A stretch of 64,000 nucleotides of DNA, from NCBI RefSeq assembly GCF_009360615.1, contig NZ_SPEY01000053.1:23124-87123 (forward strand), in the 5' to 3' direction. The position numbers were made by a program, and so were the translations under genes. Shown here in pieces: positions 26,574 to 34,407 of the stretch; the stretch's first letter is position 1, and every line of letters begins with the position of its first letter. Source of the DNA: Comamonas sp. (GTDB lineage Bacteria > Pseudomonadota > Gammaproteobacteria > Burkholderiales > Burkholderiaceae_C). A model generated the notes under the pieces. That model did no database searches, was not told the origin of the DNA, and saw only the letters and a list, made by a program, of their open reading frames with translations.

Positions 26574-27887
26574 ATGCTGGACCGGTTGACCGAAAAATTG
26601 CTGCAACAGGCATTTGCACCCCTGGTCACAACGGGACGGCTCGAAGTCACCACCCCCTCCGGCAGGAAGCTGATCTTCGGCGACGGCGGCCAGCCCCAGG
26701 CGTGCCTGCGCTTTACCGACAGACGCGCCGTCCTGGCGCTGCTGCGCGACCCCGACCTCAACTTTGGCGAGCTGTTCATGCAGCAGCGCCTGCGGGTCGA
26801 GCAAGGCACGGTCTACGACGTGCTGGAGCTGGTGCTGCGCGGGGCCCGGCATGTGCCCGTCAGCACCACGGTGCGCATTCTCGATGCCTGGCGCATGAAG
26901 CTGAGGCCTTTGCTGCAGAACAATCTGCGCGGCAAATCGCGTGCCAACGTGGCGCATCACTACGATCTGGACGACCGGCTCTATCAGCTGTTTCTCGACA
27001 GCGAGCGCCAGTACTCCTGTGCCTATTTCGAGCAGGGCGACGAAGACCTGGAAACGGCGCAGCTGGCCAAGAAGCGACATATCGCCGCCAAGCTGCTGAT
27101 CGAGCCGGGCCAGCGCGTGCTCGACATCGGCTGCGGCTGGGGTGGCCTCTCGCGCTATCTGGCCGAAGTGGCCGGAGCCGGGCATGTCACCGGCATCACG
27201 CTGTCCACCGAGCAACTCGCCGGCGCGCAGTCCAGGGCTGCCCAGTCCATCCACGGCGAGCGGCTGGAGTACCGGCTGGAGGACTACCGCGACATCAATC
27301 GCGAAGCACATGGGCCGTTCGAGCGCATCGTCTCCGTCGGCATGTTCGAGCATGTGGGCACGCGATTTCATGACGCTTTCTTCCGCAAATGCCATGAGCT
27401 GCTCAGCGAGGATGGCGTGATGCTGCTGCACTTCATCGGCAACAGCGATGTGCCCGACTTCAACAACCCCTGGATAGAGCGCTACATCTTTCCCGGTGGC
27501 CATATTCCTTCGATGTCGGAATTCACGCCGGCCATCGAACGCTCGGGACTGGTCATCTGCGATATCGAGGTGCTGCGGCTGCACTATGCCCAGACCCTGC
27601 GCCTGTGGCGCGAGCGCTTCATGGCACGCCGTGACGAAGCCGCAGCCCTGTATGACGAACGCTTCTGCCGCATGTGGGAGTTCTATCTGTCCATGTCGGA
27701 AGCCGCATTCCGCTATCAGGACATCGCCATCTTCCAGGTGCAGCTGGCCCGCAGGCAGGATGCCGTGCCACTGACGCGCGACTATGTGCATCAGCGCGAA
27801 GGGGCACTCAAGACCCGGGAGGCGGCGCTGGGCCTGACGGCTCCGGCCATGGCGGGGGCCGCAAAAATCAAAGCACCTACGGCATGA
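26574..27887 (+). CDS. Cyclopropane-fatty-acyl-phospholipid synthase family protein
   Basis: The 437-residue SAM-dependent methyltransferase matches the CFA synthase family. The N-terminal domain contains SRANVAHHYDLDDRLYQLFLD near residues 122-142. The SAM-binding motif VLDIGCGWGGLSRYLAE follows near 182-198, then ITLSTEQL, ERIVSVGMFEHVG near 248-260 and FPGGHIPS near 305. These are classical landmarks of enzymes that methylate or cyclopropanate unsaturated acyl chains of phospholipids at the membrane. It is a longer relative than the 380-residue E. coli Cfa and sits in a biosynthesis-like cluster, so it may act on a special lipid rather than bulk phospholipid. It ends convergent with the DegT-type gene. 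Confidence 0.88.
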   Translation: MLDRLTEKLLQQAFAPLVTTGRLEVTTPSGRKLIFGDGGQPQACLRFTDRRAVLALLRDPDLNFGELFMQQRLRVEQGTVYDVLELVLRGARHVPVSTTVRILDAWRMKLRPLLQNNLRGKSRANVAHHYDLDDRLYQLFLDSERQYSCAYFEQGDEDLETAQLAKKRHIAAKLLIEPGQRVLDIGCGWGGLSRYLAEVAGAGHVTGITLSTEQLAGAQSRAAQSIHGERLEYRLEDYRDINREAHGPFERIVSVGMFEHVGTRFHDAFFRKCHELLSEDGVMLLHFIGNSDVPDFNNPWIERYIFPGGHIPSMSEFTPAIERSGLVICDIEVLRLHYAQTLRLWRERFMARRDEAAALYDERFCRMWEFYLSMSEAAFRYQDIAIFQVQLARRQDAVPLTRDYVHQREGALKTREAALGLTAPAMAGAAKIKAPTA

Positions 27888-27927
27888 GCTGTCTTGATTT
27901 CAGCCGAAGAAAGATCAGATACCCTTT

Positions 27928-27952
27928 GAAATCAAGCGCAAGCCGCTATCAC
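27928..27952. repeat. Copy of short Comamonad intergenic repeat
   Basis: GAAATCAAGCGCAAGCCGCTATC resembles the family CAAGCGCTNNNAGCTAT, with changes in and next to the central bases. It occupies the 77-base gap between two convergent genes. Confidence 0.4.
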
Positions 27953-27964
27953 TTTGTGCAGGAA

Positions 27965-29182
27965 TCATTCCAGGCCAGCCGCCGCCCGGATCTGAGCCGA
28001 GAGCTGGGCAAAGCGTGCTTCGTCCAGCCAGGGGCTGTTGCTGATGGCCAGCAGGCGCTGCGCCCAGTTGCGTGCCTGCCCGACCGCGTCGTCGCGTGCA
28101 GCGCCCAGGACATGGTCGTAGCGCCCGTAGTCGGGCAGCACATGGACAAACGGCAGAGACAGACCGCAGCCATCGCCCCAGTGCGCGCGCAGCACGGCAT
28201 CTCGGGCCTGCGGATTCGGCATGCGCAGCAGAATCACCGGCCACACCCCCTGCGCCTGGGGCACGGCATCCTGCACCACTTCCAGCCCGCTGGCCTGCAA
28301 CTGCGCAATGCGCAGGGCGGCCTGCACGGACGTCTGTCGCTGAAAAGCCGCCAGCCGCCGCAATGCCCTGGCGCCCACGCGCTGGCGCCAGCGTCCCAGA
28401 CGATGCTGGGGAATGAGATCGCCGAAGTCATCGCCTGCGGCCTCGACCCAGTCACCGCGAGCCAGTGAGTCCTGCAGCGGCCTGCCATAGGCCATGCGCA
28501 GGCCCGAAGGCCGATAGAGCAGGGCATAGCCCAGCAGCTCGATGCTGCGGCGCAGCTCCCACCAGGGGCTGAACCGCGTGGACGCGCCGGCCGCAGCCAG
28601 CGCGGCGCGCATGGAGGGTTCGCGCGCCACCAGCACGCCGCCTTCGAAAGTGCTCAGCCCCTTGCCGACGGCCAGACTGAAAAAGCCGATATCGCCCTTG
28701 AGTCCCACGGACGCTGCGCCGCTGCGCGCCCCCAGCGCCTGCGCGGCATCCTCGATCACATAGGCACCCACGGCACGCGCGCAAGACAGGGCCGCATCCA
28801 CATCGGCTACACGCCCGCACAGGTGGGTTGGCAGCACGGCCAGCGTCCGCTCCGAGCACAGGTGCTGCAGGCAGACGGGGTCCATGTCCAGCACGTCAGC
28901 GCGCAGATCGCACAGGCGCAGTTGCAGCCCGCACTGGGAAATCGCCAATGCCACCAGCGGACAGGTATAGGCCGGTGCAATGACCTCGCTGCGTCCCGGC
29001 CGAAGGGCCTGCAGGCTGCGCAGCGCCACCATCAGGGCCGAGGTGCCCGAGCATTCGAGCTGCACCGCGTCCACGCCGAGCCATTCGGCCAGCCGCCCTG
29101 CGAGGCTGCCCGCACCCGAAGGCCAGAGATCGCCGAGCTGCAGCGGCAGGCCGGCCGTTGGCGGCACGGTGGGCTGGCGCAT
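27965..29182 (-). CDS. DegT/DnrJ/EryC1/StrS-type PLP aminotransferase
   Basis: The 405-residue protein fits the sugar-aminotransferase/DegT group. Visible are CSGTSALMVALRSL near residues 44-57, IAPAYTCPLVALAISQCG near 68-85, VIEDAAQALGAR near 141-152 and FFSLAVGKGLSTFEGG near 166-181, in which the lysine is the expected Schiff base. Family members make amino sugars, including ArnB of the lipid A modification pathway, or act on other carbonyls. It is the last gene of a nine-gene operon and follows two SMR half-transporters by one base. That Arn-like pairing suggests formation and flipping of an amino-sugar-like or lipid-linked unit; this is inference. Confidence 0.85.
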   Translation of the reverse strand: MRQPTVPPTAGLPLQLGDLWPSGAGSLAGRLAEWLGVDAVQLECSGTSALMVALRSLQALRPGRSEVIAPAYTCPLVALAISQCGLQLRLCDLRADVLDMDPVCLQHLCSERTLAVLPTHLCGRVADVDAALSCARAVGAYVIEDAAQALGARSGAASVGLKGDIGFFSLAVGKGLSTFEGGVLVAREPSMRAALAAAGASTRFSPWWELRRSIELLGYALLYRPSGLRMAYGRPLQDSLARGDWVEAAGDDFGDLIPQHRLGRWRQRVGARALRRLAAFQRQTSVQAALRIAQLQASGLEVVQDAVPQAQGVWPVILLRMPNPQARDAVLRAHWGDGCGLSLPFVHVLPDYGRYDHVLGAARDDAVGQARNWAQRLLAISNSPWLDEARFAQLSAQIRAAAGLE

Positions 29183-29183
29183 G

Positions 29184-29570
29184 TCAGGCTGCCTGCTCGG
29201 TCTCTGGCCTCTCGCTCACGGCCAGGCACATGATGCCAGCCACGATGAAAAGGCAGCCAATGATCTGCGGCCAGCCAATCGGCTCGTTGAACAGCCAGTA
29301 TGAGATCGCCAGCACCGAGATGATCTCCAGATGCGAGGCGGCGAATGCCGGGCCGATGGGAGCGTGCTTGAGCAGGCTCATCCAGGTGAAAAAGGCCCCG
29401 ATGTAGCCCACGAAGGCACCGTAGATCCAGGGCTGGCTGAATACGCGCAGCAGCCAGCCGGTGGAGAACTCCAGCGGCAAAGCAGAATCACCGGCCTGCT
29501 TGAAGCTGAGCTGCGCCAGCGTATCGAAGGCCATGAGAACCAGAAAGCCGATCAGGTAAAAACGCTTCAT
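29184..29570 (-). CDS. Small SMR/EamA-type membrane protein (half-transporter 1)
   Basis: The 128-residue protein has four hydrophobic segments: residues about 4-22, 38-58, 62-80 and 84-118. It resembles the small multidrug-resistance/ArnE-ArnF group, with PIGPAFAASHLEIISVLAISYWLFNEPIG typical of the third and fourth helices (named here by its flanks PIGPA and NEPIG). Such proteins act as dimers in the inner membrane. It lies 12 bases after a second gene of the same type, suggesting a heterodimeric flippase or exporter. Substrate unknown. Confidence 0.8.
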   Translation of the reverse strand: MKRFYLIGFLVLMAFDTLAQLSFKQAGDSALPLEFSTGWLLRVFSQPWIYGAFVGYIGAFFTWMSLLKHAPIGPAFAASHLEIISVLAISYWLFNEPIGWPQIIGCLFIVAGIMCLAVSERPETEQAA

Positions 29571-29582
29571 AACCGACGGCCC

Positions 29583-29951
29583 TCAGTGCAAGCCCACAAT
29601 GGCCACGCCGATGGACACCAGCACGATGCCGGCCACGCGCATCGGTGCGAGCTTTTCGCGAAACAGCACCCGACCCAGAATCATGATGGCGACGATGTTA
29701 ATGGAGCCCAGCAGCACGCCGTCCGACAGTGGCACCAGCGAGAGAAAAGCCAGCCAGACCAGAAACTCCGCGACATAGCAGGCAATGCCCACCCACAGCC
29801 AGGGCCTGGCCAGCATGAAACGCCATCGCTCCGTGCCATTGCGATGCCCGGGCTCGCTGGCCGCTGCCTTGAAGGCCAGTTGCCCTCCGCTGTCCACCAG
29901 CACATTGAGTATCCAAAGCGTCACCACCAGGGGCGAGAGATCACTGCCCAT
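29583..29951 (-). CDS. Small SMR/EamA-type membrane protein (half-transporter 2)
   Basis: The 122-residue, four-helix protein reads VTLWILNVLVDSGGQLAFKA at the N-terminus and LSDGVLLGSINIVAIMILGR in the third helix, with REKLAPMRVAGIVLVSIG at the end. It is similar in type to its neighbour but not closely similar in sequence, as ArnE and ArnF are to each other. I use the ATG at 29951, which overlaps the hydrolase 3' end by eleven bases; 21 extra upstream codons are not supported by similarity. Confidence 0.78.
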   Translation of the reverse strand: MGSDLSPLVVTLWILNVLVDSGGQLAFKAAASEPGHRNGTERWRFMLARPWLWVGIACYVAEFLVWLAFLSLVPLSDGVLLGSINIVAIMILGRVLFREKLAPMRVAGIVLVSIGVAIVGLH

Positions 29952-30852
29952 TCGCACCCCTGACAGGCGCCGCCGAGCTGGCGATGCGCGCGATGAATTC
30001 ATTGAGCTTGGCAATCACGGTGCGGCGCTCGCGGTCGATGGTGATCATGTGATAGCAATTGTCCAGCAGCACCAGGTCGACATGGGCATTGACCGCGCCG
30101 CGCTGGATATCGTGGGCATTGCTGACCGAGGAAATATCGTCTTCCCGGGCATGAATGACCAGACAGGGCGAGCGCAGCTGGGCCAGTCCGGCCTGCACGT
30201 TCGCAGACAGGGCACGCAACTCGATGACACTCCACCAGGGATTGCCGGGCAGTCCTGCGGCTGAGCTGTCGCCACTGTTCATCTGCTCGACCACGCGCGC
30301 GCGCAAGGCCTCGTCCTTGATGCCGTAGGGCGGTGCCTCCATGAAGACGCTGTTGCGGCCAATGCCCAGCAGCCGGAAAAGCGGCAACAGGAACGCCAGC
30401 TTGGTATAGGCCGGAATGCTCCAGCCGTCATAGCGGAAGGTGGTGGACAGGGCGCAGACGCCGGCCACCTTGTCGGGATGGCGCTCGGCCACGGCCAGCG
30501 ACAGCAGCGCCCCCATAGAGAGCCCCCCGACCACCACATGGTCCACATGCAGCGAAAAGCGCTGCAGACCCGACTCCACGCTCGCCAGCCAGTCCGTCCA
30601 GCGCGCAGCCACCAGGTCTTCCATGCTGCCGCAATGGCCTGCCAGCTGCACCCCGTACACCGTGAAGCCCTGCTTGTTCAGACCTTTTGCGAGTAGGCGC
30701 ATCTCTGCCGGCGTGCCGGTCAGGCCATGGATCAGCAGAACCCCTGTGCGGGCATTGCGGCCTTCGCCGGGCATGACGAACTCATGTGGCGTCACGCACA
30801 GCTGCTGCAAGTCCGGCTGCTGCAGCAGCCCCAATCCATCCGCGGCATTCAT
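29941..30852 (-). CDS. Alpha/beta hydrolase (carboxylesterase/monoglyceride-lipase type)
   Basis: The 303-residue protein has the alpha/beta hydrolase landmarks: VLLIHGLTGTPAEMRLLAKGL near residues 38-58 (oxyanion loop HGLTG), nucleophile elbow GGLSMGALLS near 107-116, the acid in VIHAREDDISS near 240 and the histidine in CYHMITID near 273. It resembles the carboxylesterase Est/thermostable monoglyceride lipase group and should hydrolyse an ester in the cytoplasm. The ATG at 30852 overlaps the preceding phosphatase stop by four bases. Within this operon it may act on a lipid or acyl intermediate. Confidence 0.85.
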   Translation of the reverse strand: MNAADGLGLLQQPDLQQLCVTPHEFVMPGEGRNARTGVLLIHGLTGTPAEMRLLAKGLNKQGFTVYGVQLAGHCGSMEDLVAARWTDWLASVESGLQRFSLHVDHVVVGGLSMGALLSLAVAERHPDKVAGVCALSTTFRYDGWSIPAYTKLAFLLPLFRLLGIGRNSVFMEAPPYGIKDEALRARVVEQMNSGDSSAAGLPGNPWWSVIELRALSANVQAGLAQLRSPCLVIHAREDDISSVSNAHDIQRGAVNAHVDLVLLDNCYHMITIDRERRTVIAKLNEFIARIASSAAPVRGANGQ

Positions 30853-31562
30853 GCGGTCTGCTCCATGCCGAGCACGACTTGCTCCAGCAACTGGGTGGCC
30901 TGCGCAAAATTCTCGAAGCGCGCATGGGCAATGCCCTGGCTCTCGCAATAGTCGATGAGCTTGTACTTGGCGAGCACGAAGTCCGCCTTGCCGGAAACGC
31001 AGAAATCCGACGTGCTGTCGCCGATATAGAGCACCCGGCCGTGCACGGCCTGCTGTTCGGCAAGACGTTCGCACTTGCAGTTGCCGCTGGCCCTAGAGCA
31101 GCGATTGCTGGCCCATGGCGAATCCAGTCGCCAGCTGCGCTCGCCGGTCTTCACCAGGTGATTGGCGATGACTTCCAGGTCTCCGAGGCCATGGCGTGCG
31201 AGCACATGGCGAATCGCATGGTCGATGCCGTCGCTGACGACCTGCACCTTGATGCCATGCAGCCTGGCCTCGGCCACGAAGCCGACAAAATGCTCGTCGA
31301 TCGCTATGCCTTCCAGATGGCTGTGCAGCTCGTCCTCGCTCATGTCCAGCAAGGCCACCTGCCCCTTCATGCATTCGCGCGAGCCGATCTCGCCACGCTC
31401 CCAGGCGTCTTCCAGTGCCTGCCAGCCCGGCTTGCCAAAGCGGTTGAGCAAGGTATCGGTCACGTCCAGCAGGCTGATGGTGCCGTCGAAATCGCTTTGC
31501 ACCATCCAGCCAGTCGAAGCTGCACCTGCAGGCGACGGGAAAATCTGAATGCGCTTATTCAT
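30849..31562 (-). CDS. HAD-superfamily phosphatase (SerB/MtnX-like)
   Basis: The 237-residue protein carries HAD motifs: I, SDFDGTISLLDVTD near residues 23-36 with nucleophile Asp in DFDGT; II, VVSDGID near 107; III/IV, YIGDSTSDFCVSGKADFVLAKYK near 194-216. The overall pattern resembles phosphoserine phosphatase and MtnX-type phosphatases (HAD-IB). It should dephosphorylate a small phosphorylated metabolite. A cysteine-containing insertion CSRASGNCKCERL near 170-182 is unusual and could bind metal. Its start overlaps the membrane-fusion gene by eight bases. Confidence 0.85.
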   Translation of the reverse strand: MNKRIQIFPSPAGAASTGWMVQSDFDGTISLLDVTDTLLNRFGKPGWQALEDAWERGEIGSRECMKGQVALLDMSEDELHSHLEGIAIDEHFVGFVAEARLHGIKVQVVSDGIDHAIRHVLARHGLGDLEVIANHLVKTGERSWRLDSPWASNRCSRASGNCKCERLAEQQAVHGRVLYIGDSTSDFCVSGKADFVLAKYKLIDYCESQGIAHARFENFAQATQLLEQVVLGMEQTA

Positions 31563-32490
31563 GGAAACTGACCCTCACGTTCTGACCCACCTTGACATTG
31601 GCGGGCGGCTGGTCGAACGCCAGCACGCATTCCACAATTCTTACCGGGCCGCGCTGCGCGTCGTCCTGCAGCCGGGCCGTTCCGTAGACGGGACTGATGC
31701 GCAGCACGGTCGCCGCAGGAAACTCCTGCCGGGCAGCATTTGTGTCTGCGTCAACGGCCACCTGGGCCTTCATGCCTTCGCGAATGGCCCCCACGTAGCT
31801 TTCGTTGACTTCGGCCCGCACGATCAAGGGGCGCTTGGGCAGCAGCACGGCCACCGGACTGCCGCTTTGCAGCATGCTGCCGCCCTGGGCCAGCAGCCGC
31901 ACCACGACGGCTGCCTCGGGTGCACGCAGCTCATGGCGCTGCAGCAGGGCTCGCAGCTGCTCGGCCTTGCGCTTGGCGACCGAGACTTCAGCAGCCGCAA
32001 TGTCCACTTCGGACTGTGCGTCGCGCAGGGCCTGCACGGCTTCGTCCACGCTCTGCAGATCCGCCGCTCCCTGTTTGGCTGCAGCCTGCCAGCGCGTCAG
32101 CGTGGCCTTGAGCGCGGGCAGGCGATCCTGGCGCGTCTTGAGCTTGGTCTGTGCCAGCTGCAGCTCGGACTCCGCCACGGCCACATCGGCGCGCGCGGCA
32201 TCGTCTGCAAGACGCAGCACGAGCTGACCTTTCTGCAGGCTCTGGCCTTCCTTGACCAGCAACTGCTGCACCACGCCCGCTGCGGCCGAGGAAAGGTCGA
32301 GCAGACCGCCTTCGACGTCGATCTTGCCCCGGGCGACAGCCACCTGACTTTGGGGCTTGACCTGGGCCGCAGCGCGGCTGACCACGGAGGCAGAGTCCTG
32401 GGACGGAGAGCACCCGCCCAGCATCAGCACGGCCGCCGCCAGCAGCGGCGCGCCCGACACAATGCTGAGACGAAATGGGCTTGGGTTCAT
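31555..32490 (-). CDS. Membrane-fusion (HlyD/MacA-like) lipoprotein of an ABC exporter
   Basis: The 311-residue periplasmic adaptor starts with a lipoprotein signal peptide (lipobox VLMLGGC, Cys near residue 27). A biotinyl-lipoyl-like half motif (VVQQLLVKEGQSLQKGQLVLRL) frames an alpha-helical hairpin rich in Ala, Gln and Leu (about residues 100-190), followed by a beta-barrel part (LIVRAEVNESYVGAI). It links the ABC permease to the outer-membrane factor encoded in the same operon. Confidence 0.88.
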   Translation of the reverse strand: MNPSPFRLSIVSGAPLLAAAVLMLGGCSPSQDSASVVSRAAAQVKPQSQVAVARGKIDVEGGLLDLSSAAAGVVQQLLVKEGQSLQKGQLVLRLADDAARADVAVAESELQLAQTKLKTRQDRLPALKATLTRWQAAAKQGAADLQSVDEAVQALRDAQSEVDIAAAEVSVAKRKAEQLRALLQRHELRAPEAAVVVRLLAQGGSMLQSGSPVAVLLPKRPLIVRAEVNESYVGAIREGMKAQVAVDADTNAARQEFPAATVLRISPVYGTARLQDDAQRGPVRIVECVLAFDQPPANVKVGQNVRVSFHE

Positions 32491-32492
32491 GT

Positions 32493-33248
32493 TTATTCCT
32501 TGATGGGGCTGTTCTGGCGCCAGTCGCTGCGAATGGCACCGTCTTCCATGCCCAGCACACGATCGGCATGGCGCACCAGACGCGGGTCGTGGCTGACGCA
32601 GAGCACCGTGGTGCCGTGCGTGCGCGCTGCGCGGTGCAGCAAATCAATGACGCGCTGGCCGCTCTCGGCGTCCAGCGCACTGGTGGGCTCGTCGGCGAAC
32701 AGCAGGCGCGGCTGCTTGGCCATGGCACGTGCGATGGCCACACGCTGCTTCTCGCCGCCCGACAGCTGGGCCGGGCGCATGTGGCTGCGGTGCGAGAGCC
32801 CCACTTCATCGAGCGCCTCCTTGGCTCGGCGCAATGTCTCGGCGCTTCTGAGACCCATATAGCCCAGCGGAAGCTGCACCTGCTCCAGTGCCGTCAAGGC
32901 CGGAAACAGGTTGAAGCCCTGAAAGACGAAGCCCGTATGACGCAGACGAAATTTCTCCAGCGCCGCCGAGCCGAGCTTGGCCAGGTCCTCGCCCAGCGCC
33001 AGCGCATGGCCGGCATCGGGCTTCTGCAGTCCCGACATCAGGGACAGCAAGGTACTTTTGCCGCAGCCCGATGGGCCAGAGATCAGACTCAGCTCCCCCG
33101 CATACAGGCTGACGGACAGCCCTTGCAGCACATGCACCTGCACAAGACCCGACACAAAGGATTTTTCGAGGCGCACGGCCTCGAGGCTGGGCACTGCATC
33201 CTTGGCTGCAGCAGAAGTTCTGACACGATCCATGGTCTCGGCTTGCAT
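32493..33248 (-). CDS. MacB/LolD-type ABC transporter ATPase
   Basis: The 251-residue ATPase has Walker A SGPSGCGKSTLLS near residues 46-58, the signature LSGGEKQRVAIARA near 147-160, Walker B LLFADEPTSALD near 167-178 and the switch histidine in CVSHDPRL. It resembles LolD/MacB-N ATPases that work with FtsX-like permeases. I use the ATG at 33248, which follows the permease stop by ten bases and has AAGG upstream. Confidence 0.92.
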   Translation of the reverse strand: MQAETMDRVRTSAAAKDAVPSLEAVRLEKSFVSGLVQVHVLQGLSVSLYAGELSLISGPSGCGKSTLLSLMSGLQKPDAGHALALGEDLAKLGSAALEKFRLRHTGFVFQGFNLFPALTALEQVQLPLGYMGLRSAETLRRAKEALDEVGLSHRSHMRPAQLSGGEKQRVAIARAMAKQPRLLFADEPTSALDAESGQRVIDLLHRAARTHGTTVLCVSHDPRLVRHADRVLGMEDGAIRSDWRQNSPIKE

Positions 33249-33258
33249 GTTTCGGGCC

Positions 33259-34407
33259 TTAACGCAGCAGGGTTGCAGGGTCGGCACGCAGCAGGCTGCG
33301 CATGGCCCCCAGGCCCGAGAGCAGCGACAGCACGGCCACCAGGAAGCCGCAAGCGAGCACGGCTGACAGGTTCAGGGCCACGGGGACGCGGTAGCTCGAT
33401 GCAATGCTGAGCAGCACCGCACTGGCCAGAGCCGCCAGGACAAAGCCCAGACCGCCAATCCAGCAAGCCTGCTCGACCACCACACGGCCCAGTGCGGCTC
33501 GGCTCACACCCAGCGCATTGAGCACCGCATACTCGCGGGCGGACCCGGCCACCACCGCCTTGAGCGACTGGCTGGTCACGATGGCGCCCACCAGGCAGAC
33601 GATGACGGCCATGAAGAGCACGCCGGCACCGGCGCCGGTATCGAGCATCCAGTAACGCTGCGAGCGGCGCGCAAAGGCATCGGCAGTCCAGACCTCATAG
33701 GGGCCGAAACTGCTGCTGGACCGGCTCAATCTCGCCTGGGCCTCGGCGGCCTTGGCACCTTGCTTCAGGCGCGCCACGAAATAGGTGCTGCCATGCTCGG
33801 CACTGGTTTCCGCAATTTCGCGGGCCGTGCTGAGCGAAGCGATCACGTTGACGCCACCCAGCCCGCGCAAGCCGTCGACGGCCGCCACGACCTTGACCGC
33901 ATGGTTGTTGATCCAGGCCGTGCTGCCTTCCTGCGCCCCCAGAGTCCCCAGGTCCGCCCTGTCCACGATCACGGCGCCGGGCTCGCGCAGCAACTGACGC
34001 TGCCACGAGGTGAGCACCTTGGTGAACATCATGGAGGTGTCCGCTGTGCCGACCCCCGACAGATAGACCGAGACTCCGCCGCCGGTCGCGCCCTGGGCAC
34101 CCGCGCGTGCGCGCCAGTCGCCATCGACCCAGACATAGGATTCCACGGCCGCCACATCGGGGTCCATGCGCAGACGCATCTCCACATCGCTGCCGATGTT
34201 GCGCCCGAAGTTCACGCTTTGCGTACCCGGATAGCCCACCCAGAGGTCAGCCGAAGAAGCCGTCACGTAAATCGCGGCAGAGCCGAAGATGCCCAGCACC
34301 AGGGCAGCCTGCATGGCCAGCAGAACGCCCGAAAAGCCCACGGCGAACACCGAGGGGACAAAGCGCCTCCACTCATAGATCAGCGTCTTGCGCGCCAGGG
34401 CAATCAT
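33259..34407 (-). CDS. MacB/FtsX-type ABC exporter permease
   Basis: The 382-residue inner-membrane protein has a first transmembrane helix (about 17-44), a large periplasmic domain (about 45-260) and three C-terminal helices (about 262-285, 312-338, 345-368), the MacB/FtsX topology. Typical segments are VAGSAREYAVLNALGVSRAAL near 290-310 (an EAVL-type coupling loop). Its start overlaps the outer-membrane factor stop by four bases. With the ATPase, adaptor and outer-membrane factor it completes a tripartite exporter. Confidence 0.9.
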   Translation of the reverse strand: MIALARKTLIYEWRRFVPSVFAVGFSGVLLAMQAALVLGIFGSAAIYVTASSADLWVGYPGTQSVNFGRNIGSDVEMRLRMDPDVAAVESYVWVDGDWRARAGAQGATGGGVSVYLSGVGTADTSMMFTKVLTSWQRQLLREPGAVIVDRADLGTLGAQEGSTAWINNHAVKVVAAVDGLRGLGGVNVIASLSTAREIAETSAEHGSTYFVARLKQGAKAAEAQARLSRSSSSFGPYEVWTADAFARRSQRYWMLDTGAGAGVLFMAVIVCLVGAIVTSQSLKAVVAGSAREYAVLNALGVSRAALGRVVVEQACWIGGLGFVLAALASAVLLSIASSYRVPVALNLSAVLACGFLVAVLSLLSGLGAMRSLLRADPATLLR

